DNA from: Plantactinospora mayteni
Lineage (GTDB): Bacteria > Actinomycetota > Actinomycetes > Mycobacteriales > Micromonosporaceae
DNA length: 45,850 nt
Reading direction: 5' to 3'
NCBI RefSeq assembly: GCF_016862935.1
Contig: NZ_BONX01000051.1
Span: 1 to 45,850, forward strand
Under the pieces are notes generated by a model. It did not search any database, was not told the origin of the DNA, and saw nothing but the letters and a program-made list of their open reading frames with translations. Every line of letters begins with the position of its first letter. Position 1 is the stretch's first letter. Below, piece after piece: positions 17,298 to 28,135 of the stretch. The position numbers and the translations under genes are program-made.

Positions 17298-18320
17298 ATG
17301 CCGCACCCTCGTCAGCTCACCCGCCGGAACCTGCTCGGCGCGGCCGGCGCGCTCGGCCTCACCGCCCTGCTCGGTAGCTGCGGCCGAGGCGACGACTCCA
17401 CTGGGGACTCCGGCAGCGGCGGCGCGTGGAGCTTCACCGACGACCGGGGCCAGACCGCCTCCGCCGCGAGCCGGCCGAACCGGGTCGTCGCGTTCGTCGG
17501 TACCGCCGCCGCGCTCTACGACTTCGGCGTCGCCGAAGCGCTCGTCGGGGTCTTCGGCCCGACGAAGCGCGCCGACGGCAGCCCGGACGTGCAGGCCGGC
17601 GACCTGCCGGTGGCCGGACTGACCGTGATCGGCAACACCTGGGGCGAGTTCAACATCGAGACGTACGCCTCGGTCAAGCCGGAACTGCTGGTCACGCACG
17701 AGTACGAGAAGAACTCGCTCTGGTACGTGCCGGACGAGAGCAAGGACAAGATCGTCCCGCTCGCACCCACCGTGGCCCTGGTCGCCTCCCGCGCCCCGCT
17801 GGACAAGGTGATCGGCCGGCACGCCGACCTCGCCGCCGCGCTCGGCGCCGACCTGGACGCCCCGAAGGTCACCGAGGCCAAGGCCCGGTTCGAGGCCGCC
17901 GCCACCAGCATCAAAGAGGCGGTCGCGGCGAACCCGGGGATCCGGGTGCTTGCCTGTTCCGCCGCCGAGGAGCTGTTCTACGCCTCCAACCCGGGCGTCA
18001 ACTCCGACATCCTCTACTACAAGTCGCTGGGCGTGGACGTCGTGGTGCCGGACAAGCTCGACGACGGCGGCTACTTCGAGAGCCTGAGCTGGGAGAACGC
18101 CGACAAGTACCCGGCCGACCTGCTGCTGCTGGACAATCGAAGCTCCACGCTCCAGCCGAAGGACCTGACCGGGAAGCCGACCTGGGGCCAGCTCCCGGCG
18201 GTGAAGGCCAACCAGATCGTCGGCTGGAACAGCGAGCCCCGGTTCTCGTACGCCGGCAGCGCCGCCGCCCTGGAGGCGCTGGCCACCGCACTCCGCTCCG
18301 CCCGCAAGGTGGCACCCTGA
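17298..18320 (+). CDS. Iron-siderophore ABC transporter substrate-binding lipoprotein
   Basis: The 340-residue protein begins with a twin-arginine-like signal (TRRNLLGAAG) and a lipobox LGSC, giving lipidated Cys28. The mature part is a periplasmic-binding fold of the FecB/FepB class: NRVVAFVGTAAALYDFGVAEALVGVFGP, then DLLLLDNRS and the late helix YAGSAAALEALATALRSA. It should capture a ferric siderophore at the outer membrane face for import. AAGGAG precedes the ATG by nine bases, and an iron box lies upstream. No permease or ATPase gene is adjacent, so it is an orphan that must use a transporter encoded elsewhere. Confidence 0.92.
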   Translation: MPHPRQLTRRNLLGAAGALGLTALLGSCGRGDDSTGDSGSGGAWSFTDDRGQTASAASRPNRVVAFVGTAAALYDFGVAEALVGVFGPTKRADGSPDVQAGDLPVAGLTVIGNTWGEFNIETYASVKPELLVTHEYEKNSLWYVPDESKDKIVPLAPTVALVASRAPLDKVIGRHADLAAALGADLDAPKVTEAKARFEAAATSIKEAVAANPGIRVLACSAAEELFYASNPGVNSDILYYKSLGVDVVVPDKLDDGGYFESLSWENADKYPADLLLLDNRSSTLQPKDLTGKPTWGQLPAVKANQIVGWNSEPRFSYAGSAAALEALATALRSARKVAP

Positions 18321-18359
18321 CGACGCCGGTATAACGGACGCGGGCTGACGGACGCCGGC

Positions 18360-18385
18360 CTGATCCGGCACGCTCGCCGGGTCAG
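18360..18385. terminator. Hairpin between convergent siderophore-binding and acyl-CoA dehydrogenase genes
   Basis: CTGATCCGGC (18360-18369) pairs with GCCGGGTCAG (18376-18385) with one wobble; the right arm includes the dehydrogenase stop codon. Confidence 0.45.
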
Positions 18386-19566
18386 CCGCCGAATGCCGAC
18401 AACCCGGTGAGCCGCTGCCCGATCACCAACTGGTGGATCTCGGAGGTCCCCTCGTAGGTCAGCACGCTCTCCAGGTTGTTGGCGTGCCGGAGTACCGGAT
18501 ACTCCCCGCTGATGCCGTTGGCGCCGAGGATGGTCCGGCACTGCCGGGCGATCGCGATCGCCTCCCGGACGTTGTTCAGCTTCCCGACGCTGACCTGCTC
18601 CGGTCGCAGCCGGCCGGCGTCGGCGAGCCGGCCCAGGTGCAGCGCCAGCAGGTAGCCCTTCTGCAACTCGACCGCCATGTCGGCCAGCTTGGCCTGGGTG
18701 AGCTGGAAGCCGGCGATCGGCCGGCCGAACTGCTCCCGGCCGCCTGCGTAGTCGATCGCCGTGTGCAGGCAGTCCCGGGCGGCGCCGAGCGCACCCCAGA
18801 CGATGCCGTAGCGCGCCTCGGTCAGGCAGCTCAGCGGGGCCCGCAGGCCGGTCGCCGCCGGCAGTTGGGCGTCGGCCGGCAGCCGGACCTCGTCGAGCAC
18901 GATCTCGCCGGTCGAGGAGGCGCGCAGCGACATCTTGTGCCGGATCTCCCGCGCCGTCACCCCGGGCGTCTGCATGGGTACGACGAAACCCCGCACCCCG
19001 TCGTCGGTACGCGCCCAGACGACGGCGAGGTCGGCGACCGGTGCGTTGGTGATCCACATCTTGCCGCCGGTCAGTACCCAGTCGGAGCCGTCCCGGCGGG
19101 CCCGGGTCGCCATCGAGGCGGGATCGGAGCCGTGGTCCGGCTCGGTCAGCCCGAAGCAGCCGATCAGTTCACCGGTCGCCATCCGGGGCAGCCAGTGCTG
19201 CTTCTGCTCCTCGGAGCCGTACCGCCAGATGGCGTACATGGCCAGCGATCCCTGCACCGAGACCAGCGACCGGACACCCGAGTCGCCGGCCTCCAGTTCC
19301 AGGCAGGCCAGCCCGTACGCGACGGCCGAGGCGCCGGCGCAGCCGTACCCGCTCAGGTGCATGCCGAGCAGGCCGACCTTGCCGAACTCGACGGCCAGCT
19401 CGCGCACCGGGGCGTGGCCGTCCTCGTACCAGCCGGCGACGTACGGGCGTACCCGGGTCGCCACGAGCTGGCCCACCACGGACCGGATCTGGCGGTCCTC
19501 CTCGCTCAGCGAACCGTCCAGGTCGAGCAGGTCCAGCGGGGGTGTCCCGTTCGTTGCCGCGGTCAT
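18382..19566 (-). CDS. Glutaryl-CoA dehydrogenase-like acyl-CoA dehydrogenase
   Basis: The 394-residue flavoprotein follows the glutaryl-CoA dehydrogenase pattern closely: SGVRSLVSVQGSLAMYAI (with the Arg used for carboxylate binding), IGCFGLTEPDHGSDPASM, MWITNAPVADLAVVWAR, ARYGIVWGALGAARDCLHTA, and the catalytic Glu372 in TYEGTSEIH. That enzyme oxidises and decarboxylates glutaryl-CoA to crotonyl-CoA in lysine/tryptophan breakdown; a related acyl-CoA substrate is possible. ATG 19564-19566 has AGGGTGG five bases upstream and is preferred over GTG 19575. No other pathway genes are adjacent. Confidence 0.85.
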   Translation of the reverse strand: MTAATNGTPPLDLLDLDGSLSEEDRQIRSVVGQLVATRVRPYVAGWYEDGHAPVRELAVEFGKVGLLGMHLSGYGCAGASAVAYGLACLELEAGDSGVRSLVSVQGSLAMYAIWRYGSEEQKQHWLPRMATGELIGCFGLTEPDHGSDPASMATRARRDGSDWVLTGGKMWITNAPVADLAVVWARTDDGVRGFVVPMQTPGVTAREIRHKMSLRASSTGEIVLDEVRLPADAQLPAATGLRAPLSCLTEARYGIVWGALGAARDCLHTAIDYAGGREQFGRPIAGFQLTQAKLADMAVELQKGYLLALHLGRLADAGRLRPEQVSVGKLNNVREAIAIARQCRTILGANGISGEYPVLRHANNLESVLTYEGTSEIHQLVIGQRLTGLSAFGG

Positions 19567-19607
19567 GACCGCCACCCTAGTGGCTGCTCAGCGCGGCCCC
19601 GCCGGGC

Positions 19608-19907
19608 TCAGGTGGCCGGCAGCACCAGGACCCGGGCGTGGATCTGGTTGCGCTGCTGTAGCGCGGCGCGCAGCGCCCGGTGCAGCCCGTCCTCCAGATA
19701 GAGGCCGCCGCTCCACTGCACGACGTGCGGGAAGAGGTCGCCGTAGAAGGTGGAGTCCTCGGCGAGCAGCTTGTCCAGCGCGAGTTCCCGCTTGGTCGTG
19801 ATGAGCTGGTCGAGGCGCAGCGGGCGTGGCGGGATCTCTGCCCACTGCTTCAACGTGAGCCCGTGGTCCGGGTAGGGACGCCCGTCCCGAACCGCTTTGA
19901 AGATCAC
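19608..19907 (-). CDS. Small conserved actinobacterial protein (often labelled VapB-family antitoxin; ParB-like features)
   Basis: This 99-residue protein begins MIFKAVRDGRPYPDHGLTLKQWAEI. RPLRLDQLITTK, then YLEDGLHRALRAALQQRNQIHARVL, recall the ParB/sulfiredoxin fold (a leading strand and a late DG-x-HR-x2-A helix). From memory such proteins are named type II antitoxins in public annotation, but no toxin gene is adjacent, so I would not accept that name on context. GTG 19905-19907 follows a GGGGAGGGGAG stretch at nine bases. The nitroreductase is upstream on the same strand, 195 bp away. Confidence 0.75.
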   Translation of the reverse strand: MIFKAVRDGRPYPDHGLTLKQWAEIPPRPLRLDQLITTKRELALDKLLAEDSTFYGDLFPHVVQWSGGLYLEDGLHRALRAALQQRNQIHARVLVLPAT

Positions 19908-20046
19908 GACGGCACGCTCCCCTCCCCATGGCCGTGCTGGCCCGACCCCTTGCTGCTACTCCGGCGGCCCGCCACTCGTGCAAGCCGCACCGTACCAATG
20001 ACGCCCGTCAGCCTAGCGACCTCCGACGAGCTCGTGGTTTGTCCAC

Positions 20047-20105
20047 GGATGTCAGTTTCGTTACTACCTTCGGTGACATCCTGACCCGCGTCGGTCAGGA
20101 TGTCA
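20047..20105. terminator. 12-bp hairpin after the nitroreductase gene, with an alternative pairing
   Basis: TGACATCCTGAC (20074-20085) pairs perfectly with GTCAGGATGTCA (20094-20105) around an eight-base loop; the right arm contains the nitroreductase stop codon. GGATGTCA at 20047-20054 can pair instead with 20074-20081, so the two stems exclude each other. The first is a probable terminator. Confidence 0.65.
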
Positions 20106-20726
20106 GCTCCACCGTCCCCGGTGCACCACCTGCGCCACCGGCCGTCGACCACGCTGCAACGATCGCGATCGATGGTCCGGCGCCGGATAGCCGATGCTCA
20201 GTGCGCCGATCGGGGTGAAGCCCTCCGGCACTCCGAACGCCGCCCGGAACGGGCCGGTCCGCTCCGGCGGGATGCCGAAGAAGCACGCGCCGAGCCCCTC
20301 GTCCACTGCCGTCAACAGCATCAGCAGCGCGGCGAACCCGGTGTCGACATACCAGTACGGCACCGGCCAGCGGGACTCGTCGCGGTCCGTCCACCCCTTG
20401 TCCGGCTCGGCGTACCGGTCGAGATAGGCGGAGCGGTCCGCCAGCGGTACGACGATCAGCGGCGCCCGCCGCATCCCGGTCAGCCAGCGGCTCTGCCCCT
20501 CGACAGCCGGGTCCCGCAGGGCGGTGTCCGGAGTGGTCGCCGCCCAGAAGAGTTCCCGGTCCGCCGGTTCGGTCAGCACCAGGAACGCCCAGCCCTGGGA
20601 GAACCCGGCCGACGGAGCCCGGACGGCGTGCTCCAGCAGCCGGTCCAGCACCTCCGGCGGGACCGGCCGGTCCGGGTCGTAGTTGCGCACCATCCGCCGC
20701 CGCCGGACGACCGTCGAGAACTCCAC
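20103..20726 (-). CDS. Nitroreductase-family flavoprotein
   Basis: The 207-residue FMN-type protein starts MEFSTVVRRRRMVRNYDPDRPVPPEVLDRLLEHAVRAPSAGFSQGW, the typical phosphate- and flavin-binding N-terminus, and has the late GLGACFFGIPPE and IGALSIGYP. Members reduce nitro groups, quinones or flavins with NAD(P)H; the substrate cannot be deduced. GTG 20724-20726 follows GGAGGGG. It is 30 bp downstream of the aldose 1-epimerase gene, probably in one transcript, and ends in a strong hairpin. Confidence 0.88.
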   Translation of the reverse strand: MEFSTVVRRRRMVRNYDPDRPVPPEVLDRLLEHAVRAPSAGFSQGWAFLVLTEPADRELFWAATTPDTALRDPAVEGQSRWLTGMRRAPLIVVPLADRSAYLDRYAEPDKGWTDRDESRWPVPYWYVDTGFAALLMLLTAVDEGLGACFFGIPPERTGPFRAAFGVPEGFTPIGALSIGYPAPDHRSRSLQRGRRPVAQVVHRGRWS

Positions 20727-20756
20727 CGCGCGCCCCTCCAGGCTCTCGCCGACGCG

Positions 20757-21698
20757 TCAGGCGCCGGGCCGGATGCCCCAGCTCCCCTGCCAGGTCTGCC
20801 CCGGTTCGAGGACGATCACGTCCCGGCCGGAACGGAACGCGTCCGGCGGGCAGGTCATCGGCTCGACCGCCACCGACCGCCGGTAGCGGTCGCCGAGCAG
20901 GGTGTCCCCGGTGAATACCTGCCACCAGCCGAACGACGGATCCGCCCAGATGCTCACCGCCGCGCTCCCGTCCGGGCTGGCGAGCGTCACGCTGGAACCC
21001 CAGTCGTGCACCAGCGCCGGGTCGAGGTCTCCGAACGCCAGGTCGAGGACGGCCGAGCCGATCCGGCGCGGCGCGGTGTAGTCGTACTCCCCGCCGGAGA
21101 CCTTCGCCGCCCCGATCGGCAGTAGTCGGCCGTCCAGCAGCAGTCGACTGCGGCCCGGTATCCGCAGTCGCAGGTCGTCCACGGCCACCCCGGGCAGCCG
21201 CAGGTACGGGTGCACCGAGAAGCCGAACGGGCAGGACGCCGTGCCGACGTTGGTCGCCTCGTGGCGTACCCGCAGCCCGTCGGCGCCGACCCGCCACTCG
21301 GCGCGCAGCGACAGCGGCCACGGGTAGCCGACCTGGGCCGGCATCTCGCAGCCCAGTACCACCGCGTCCGGGCGCTGCTCGACCAGCCGCCACGGCAGCC
21401 AGTTGACCAGACCGTGGATCGCGGTGTGCCGCTGCGGCTCGGTCAGCGGAAGCTGCAACTCCTGGCCGGCGAAGGCGTACTGGCCGTCGCGGATCCGGTT
21501 CGGCCACGGCGCCAGCACCTGACCCGCGCTGCCGACCGGCAGTTCGTCCTCCGCGTACCCGTCGAGGTAGTCGACGCCGTTCGCCCGGTACGCCCGCAGC
21601 CCTCCACCGACCTCGACCACCACGGCCTGCTGGCCGGCGGCCGAGATCGTCCACTGTGCACCGGAGAGCGGCCGGGCCGCCGTTGTGACGTTGTCCAT
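20757..21698 (-). CDS. Aldose 1-epimerase family protein
   Basis: The 313-residue mutarotase-type enzyme interconverts alpha and beta anomers of sugars in the cytoplasm. APWPNRIRDGQY (Asn67, Arg68), HTAIHGLV (His95), FSVHPYLRLPG (His163, general acid) and VAVEPMTCPPDAF (Glu279, general base) match the family. ATG 21696-21698 is chosen because the protein starts to resemble the family there; the open frame continues 90 codons upstream, but that part is only the antisense of the repeat-rich MFS tail. No strong ribosome-binding site is visible. The MFS gene ends 16 bp upstream. Confidence 0.88.
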   Translation of the reverse strand: MDNVTTAARPLSGAQWTISAAGQQAVVVEVGGGLRAYRANGVDYLDGYAEDELPVGSAGQVLAPWPNRIRDGQYAFAGQELQLPLTEPQRHTAIHGLVNWLPWRLVEQRPDAVVLGCEMPAQVGYPWPLSLRAEWRVGADGLRVRHEATNVGTASCPFGFSVHPYLRLPGVAVDDLRLRIPGRSRLLLDGRLLPIGAAKVSGGEYDYTAPRRIGSAVLDLAFGDLDPALVHDWGSSVTLASPDGSAAVSIWADPSFGWWQVFTGDTLLGDRYRRSVAVEPMTCPPDAFRSGRDVIVLEPGQTWQGSWGIRPGA

Positions 21699-21714
21699 GC
21701 CGGGACGATAGCCG

Positions 21715-23331
21715 TTACCCGGCGGCGGCGCCCGGCTGGCCGGACGCCGCGCCGCTGCCCGACCCGGAACCGCCGGTCGCCGCACCAGCCGTTCCAGAGC
21801 CGGTGGCCGCAACGCCGGCCGCCCCGGAACCGGCGGCCACCGCACCAGCCGCCCCGGAACCGGTGGCCGCGACACCAGCCGCTCCAGAGCCGTTGGCCGC
21901 CGCATCAGCCGGCCCGGAGCCGTCGGTCGCGCCCGGGTCCGACTGCTCGTCGTCGGGGTGCGGGGCACGGTAGCGCACCAGCGCCGGGAAGAGGACGCCC
22001 AGCAGCAGCGCGAGGATGGCCGCCACCACCCCGCCGCCCACCCAGGCGAAGCCGACCCCGAAGGCGGCGGCGGTACTGCCGGCGCGCAGGTCGCCCAGCC
22101 GGGGGCCGCCCGCCACCACCGTGATGTTCACCCCCTGCAACCGGCCGCGCAGCCGGTCCGGGGCGTAGACCTGCAACATCGACTGCCGGAAGACCGCGCT
22201 GACCAGGTCGGCCGCCCCGGCCACCGCGAGCAGTACGACCGCCAGCCAGAGCTGCCGGGCCAACCCGGCGGCGGCGATCGCCAGCCCCCAGCCGATCACC
22301 GCGCCGACCAGGGCCAGCCCCTGCCGGCGGACCCGGCTGATCCAGCCCGAGGTGAGGCCGCCGAGTACCGACCCGATGGCGATCGCGCTGAACAGCCAGC
22401 CGACCGCCGAACCGCCGCCGAACCGCTCCTGTGCCACCTCGGGGAAGAGTGCCCGGGGCATCGCCAGCACCATTGCGATGATGTCGACGGCGAAGGAGAG
22501 CAGCAGCACCGGCGTGGTGGCCAGATAGCGGAACCCGTCCACCACGCTGGCCAGGCCAACCCGGCGGGGCGGCCCGCCGTCGTCCAGCGGCGGCATCGAC
22601 GGGAGCCGGTAGGTGGCCCAGAGCGAGACGGTGAAGAGCACCGCGTCGACGGCGTACGCCACCGGGAGGACCGCCTCGACCGGGCCGGCCGAGAAGACCA
22701 GCCCGGCGGCGAGCGGACCGAGTACGCCACCAGCGGTCGTGGTGGTGTAGCCGAGCGTGTTCGCGGCCGGCACCAACGAGGTGGGTACCAGCCGGGCGAT
22801 GATCGCCTGTCGGGCCGGTGAGCTGATCGCGAACGCGGTGGTCTGCACCGCGACCAGTACCAGCAGCAGGATCGGGCTGCCGACCCGGAACAGCGCCTGG
22901 AGCAGTAGCCCGAGGGTGGAGATCCACATCAGCACCGAGCTGGCCAGCAGCAGCTTGCGCCGGTCCACCGCGTCCGCGACGGCACCGCCCCAGAGGCCGA
23001 AGACCAGCAACGGGACGAATCCGGCGATGCCCAGCAGGCCGACCCAGAGCGACGCGTCGGTCAGCGCGAACATCTCCACCGGTACGGCGACCGCGGTCAA
23101 CTGGAAGCCGAACATCGAGACGCCGTTGCCGATCCACAACCGCCGGTACGCCGGCACCCGCAGCGGGCGTACGTCCATCGCCCATCGGGCGAACCGGCCC
23201 CGTCGCGCGTTCCCGGCGGCGGCCGGCTCGGCGGTCTCGCCCGGCTCGGGGACCGGGCTCGCCACCACGGTCTCCCGGCTCGGCCCGGAGTCCCCGCCGG
23301 ACCGGTCGGCGTCGGAGTCAACGCCGGTCAA
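21715..23331 (-). CDS. MFS transporter (EntS/MFS_3-like) with repetitive C-terminal tail
   Basis: The 538-residue protein has a charged N-terminal segment, then about 12 membrane helices beginning [31 protein letters not shown], with the MFS loop [15 protein letters not shown] and [21 protein letters not shown], features of the EntS group that exports siderophores or drugs. Residues from about 455 are a Gly/Ala/Ser tail of decapeptides ([10 protein letters not shown]-like). The likely start is TTG 23329-23331, overlapping the pdxH stop as TTGA; ATG near residue 52 (MDVRPLRV) is an alternative. The substrate is unknown. Confidence 0.82.
   Translation of the reverse strand: MTGVDSDADRSGGDSGPSRETVVASPVPEPGETAEPAAAGNARRGRFARWAMDVRPLRVPAYRRLWIGNGVSMFGFQLTAVAVPVEMFALTDASLWVGLLGIAGFVPLLVFGLWGGAVADAVDRRKLLLASSVLMWISTLGLLLQALFRVGSPILLLVLVAVQTTAFAISSPARQAIIARLVPTSLVPAANTLGYTTTTAGGVLGPLAAGLVFSAGPVEAVLPVAYAVDAVLFTVSLWATYRLPSMPPLDDGGPPRRVGLASVVDGFRYLATTPVLLLSFAVDIIAMVLAMPRALFPEVAQERFGGGSAVGWLFSAIAIGSVLGGLTSGWISRVRRQGLALVGAVIGWGLAIAAAGLARQLWLAVVLLAVAGAADLVSAVFRQSMLQVYAPDRLRGRLQGVNITVVAGGPRLGDLRAGSTAAAFGVGFAWVGGGVVAAILALLLGVLFPALVRYRAPHPDDEQSDPGATDGSGPADAAANGSGAAGVAATGSGAAGAVAAGSGAAGVAATGSGTAGAATGGSGSGSGAASGQPGAAAG
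21751..21930. repeat. 30-bp tandem repeat, five to six degenerate units, coding the MFS C-terminal tail
   Basis: Units begin at 21751, 21781, 21811, 21841, 21871 and 21901 and share a CGCACCAGCCGCC-CCGGAACCGG-type core. On the minus strand in the MFS frame each encodes a decapeptide of the [10 protein letters not shown] type. Confidence 0.9.
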
Positions 23332-23981
23332 GGCGCCAACCGCTCAATGATCCAATCGTCCGCACCGGTCAGACGGTAGCGCAGTCGATCGTGCAGCCGG
23401 CTGGCCCGTCCCTGCCAGAACTCCACCGTCGCCGGCACCACCCGCAGGCCGCCCCAGTGCGGCGGTGGCGGCACCGGCACCCCGTCGGAGAACCGCTCGG
23501 CGGCGGCCCGGAACCGGTCGTCGAGCACACCCCGGTCGGAAAGCACCTCCGACTGCGGGCTCGCCCAGGCACCGAGCTGCGATCCGCGCGGCCGGCTGGC
23601 GAAGTACGCCTCCGTCTCGGCCCGGTCGACCGGCCCGATCGTGCCGCAGATCACCACCTGCCGCTGCATCGGGAACCACGGCAGCAGCAGGCTGGCGTAC
23701 GGGTTGACCCGTGCCTCGGTGCCCTTGCGCGACCGGTGGTTGGTGTAGAAGACCAGCCCGCGCTCGTCGTACCCCTTCAGCAGGACGGTCCGGGTGCTGG
23801 GCCGCCCCTCGGTGTCGGCGGTGGCCACCACCATCGCGTTCGGCTCCGGCAGCCCGGCCGCGATCGCGTCGAGGAACCAGCGGTGGAACTGCGTCCACCA
23901 GTCGGCCGCCAGCTCCGCCTCGGCGAGCCCCTCGGCCGCACCGTACTCCCGGCGCAGCTCGGCCGGCGGTGTGTCCGGCAT
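23328..23981 (-). CDS. pdxH: Pyridoxamine 5'-phosphate oxidase
   Basis: The 217-residue FMN enzyme oxidises pyridoxamine or pyridoxine 5'-phosphate to pyridoxal 5'-phosphate. It has [72 protein letters not shown] and a C-terminal [15 protein letters not shown], all diagnostic of PdxH. ATG 23979-23981 or the GTG one codon earlier may start it; AAGGA lies upstream. It heads the pdxH-MFS-epimerase-nitroreductase run on the minus strand and is divergent from citrate synthase. Confidence 0.95.
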   Translation of the reverse strand: MPDTPPAELRREYGAAEGLAEAELAADWWTQFHRWFLDAIAAGLPEPNAMVVATADTEGRPSTRTVLLKGYDERGLVFYTNHRSRKGTEARVNPYASLLLPWFPMQRQVVICGTIGPVDRAETEAYFASRPRGSQLGAWASPQSEVLSDRGVLDDRFRAAAERFSDGVPVPPPPHWGGLRVVPATVEFWQGRASRLHDRLRYRLTGADDWIIERLAP

Positions 23982-24102
23982 CACGTCACATCCTTGTCCG
24001 TCGATCGAAGGCGGGTACCCGCGCCGACCCGGTCGAGCCGGCGGGCGCCCCGGGGCGAGCCCGTCCCTGCCGCATCATGTCGCGCGTAGCACAACCGTGA
24101 CC

Positions 24103-24114
24103 TCTCGCAAAGTT
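24103..24114 (-). promoter_or_regulatory. Possible RamB-like site between pdxH and citrate synthase
   Basis: On the minus strand AACTTTGCGAGA resembles the RamB/ScfB element as I remember it, with a TTTGC core and one mismatch. RamB controls acetate/central carbon genes in related actinobacteria. This is a single motif match in the 246-bp divergent region. Confidence 0.25.
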
Positions 24115-24227
24115 AGTTACCCAGCAGGCAAGATGGCACGAATACATCGCTGAGTACCCCAAGGGCTCGCGCCGGATACACCGCCGGGTGAGCCCTGAAT
24201 GCACGGACGACCGATCCAGGAGTGCAC

Positions 24228-26718
<2,491 letters not shown>

Positions 26719-26730
26719 GTCCCCCTGTGC

Positions 26731-26771
26731 TCCTCTCGGGCCGGTCGGTTGGACCGCCCGACCCGAGAGGA
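26731..26771. terminator. Hairpin terminator after serC
   Basis: TCCTCTCGGG (26731-26740) pairs perfectly with CCCGAGAGGA (26762-26771); an inner CGGTC/GACCG stem (26742-26746 with 26752-26756) lies in the loop. Confidence 0.75.
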
Positions 26772-26907
26772 TCGAAACACCCAGCTCACCCGCGACATGC
26801 GGGCGCGCCTCTCCCCAACGGGTGACAGACCGGCGTACCGTGTGACGAGGACGCCCGGGTGGCTGACCTGTGGCGTGGGGCCAGCGAGGCGGGACGGAGG
26901 CAACGCG

Positions 26908-27981
26908 ATGCGGCCAGTACGCTTCGTCGCCCTCTCCGAGGACGGCCAAGCTATGGTGCTCACCGACGAGGTGGGCCGTCTTCTCGCGCTGCCGATCGAC
27001 GAGCGGGTCGCGACCGTCCTGCACAACGAGCCGGGCAGCGCTCCACTGGCGGCGGTCGGTCCCGGCACCGAGTCGGCACCCTCGCTGTCGCCCCGGGACA
27101 TCCAGGCCCGAATCCGCTCCGGCGAGTCGGCCGAGGACGTGGCCCGGATCGCCGGTGTCCCGGTCGACCGGGTGCTGCGCTACGCCGGCCCGGTGCTCCA
27201 GGAGCGGGCGATGCTCGCCCAGCACGCCCGGCGGACCCGGCTGAAGAACGCGGAAAACCAGGCACCGCTCGCCGAGATCGTCGACGGCCGGCTCTCCCAG
27301 CACGGCATCGACACCGAGAAGATCTCCTGGGACGCCTACCGGCGCGACGACGGCACCTGGCGGATCATCGCGACCTGGCCCTCCGGCAAGGCCACCGCCC
27401 AGGCGATCTGGGATCTCGACAAGGCGCGCCAGGCGGTGACGCCGCACGACGACATGGCGCAATACCTCTGCGCCGAGCGCCCCGCACCGCTGCTCGGCCA
27501 GGAGCCCGCGCCGGAACGCGGCGGCCACGCCCTGCCCGGACCGTCCCGGGTGGAGCCGAGCCGTGGCGGGCACGGCCTGCCGGCGGCGGCCGGCGACCAC
27601 CACGCCCGGCCCGGCCGGGATCCGATCCGGGCCGGCCGGGACGCGCTGCTCGCCGGGCTCGACCGGCCGCTCGGCTCGACCGCCGGTCGCGGCCTCGACC
27701 CGGCCGCGTCGATGGCGTCGCCGGACGCGCCCCGGCAGCGTCCGGTCTCCGGTGGTGCCGCCGCGCTGCTCGGCGGCGGCCCCGGCTCCGCGTTCGACGA
27801 CGACGCCGACGCCCCGAAGGAGGTTCCGGCGGTGCCGTCGCTGGCGGTGCTCCGGCCCCGCCGCGCCTCCGGGCCAGGCTCCGGCGAGTCCGGTGACGCC
27901 TCCGGCAAGCCGCGCAAGCGCCTGCCGAGCTGGGACGACGTCCTCTTCGGCAGCGGCCCCGCCGCCCGCGAAACCTCCTGA
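26908..27981 (+). CDS. sepH: Septation protein SepH
   Basis: The 357-residue protein starts with the DUF3071 domain: MRPVRFVALSEDGQAMVLTDEVGRLLALPID, then a helix-turn-helix-like part (SPRDIQARIRSGESAEDVARIAGVPVDRVLRYAGPVLQERAMLA, about 60-104). A long disordered Pro/Gly/Asp-rich linker follows and the end carries the conserved KRLPSWDDVLFG. SepH stimulates FtsZ filament assembly at sporulation or division septa in actinobacteria. GGAGG precedes the ATG by seven bases. Upstream (26719-26907) there is only the serC hairpin and a possible -10 TACCGT near 26837. Confidence 0.93.
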   Translation: MRPVRFVALSEDGQAMVLTDEVGRLLALPIDERVATVLHNEPGSAPLAAVGPGTESAPSLSPRDIQARIRSGESAEDVARIAGVPVDRVLRYAGPVLQERAMLAQHARRTRLKNAENQAPLAEIVDGRLSQHGIDTEKISWDAYRRDDGTWRIIATWPSGKATAQAIWDLDKARQAVTPHDDMAQYLCAERPAPLLGQEPAPERGGHALPGPSRVEPSRGGHGLPAAAGDHHARPGRDPIRAGRDALLAGLDRPLGSTAGRGLDPAASMASPDAPRQRPVSGGAAALLGGGPGSAFDDDADAPKEVPAVPSLAVLRPRRASGPGSGESGDASGKPRKRLPSWDDVLFGSGPAARETS

Positions 27982-28053
27982 CGCCCTCGCACGTCCGCCG
28001 GTCCACCCGCTTCATGATCGACGTTGGGCGGACCGGCGTGGCAGGGCGAAGGA

Positions 28054-28098
28054 GTGGAATACACCAATCTCGGCCGGACCGGCCTGTCAGTGAGCCCG
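28054..28098 (+). pseudogene. Remnant of an aldo/keto reductase N-terminus
   Basis: GTG 28054-28056, with a GAAGGA stretch ahead of it, opens VEYTNLGRTGLSVSP. The first 14 residues match the classic aldo/keto reductase start (MEYTNLGRTGLKVS), but the following RLCLGTMNFG region is missing and the frame turns into sequence antisense to thpR. It looks like the 5' stub of a deleted gene. The rest of 27982-28135 shows nothing else. Confidence 0.6.
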
Positions 28099-28135
28099 GG
28101 TCCGGAGGCGTGGCCCCCGCCGGCGGGCGGAGCCG

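Noticed and set aside
19904-20152. 82-codon minus-strand frame before the VapB-like gene
   Set aside because: Low-complexity product that runs over the hairpins and the end of the nitroreductase gene, with no convincing start.
21699-21968. 90-codon N-terminal extension of the aldose 1-epimerase frame
   Set aside because: It is only the alternate-frame reading of the 30-bp repeats in the MFS tail; the family N-terminus starts at 21698.
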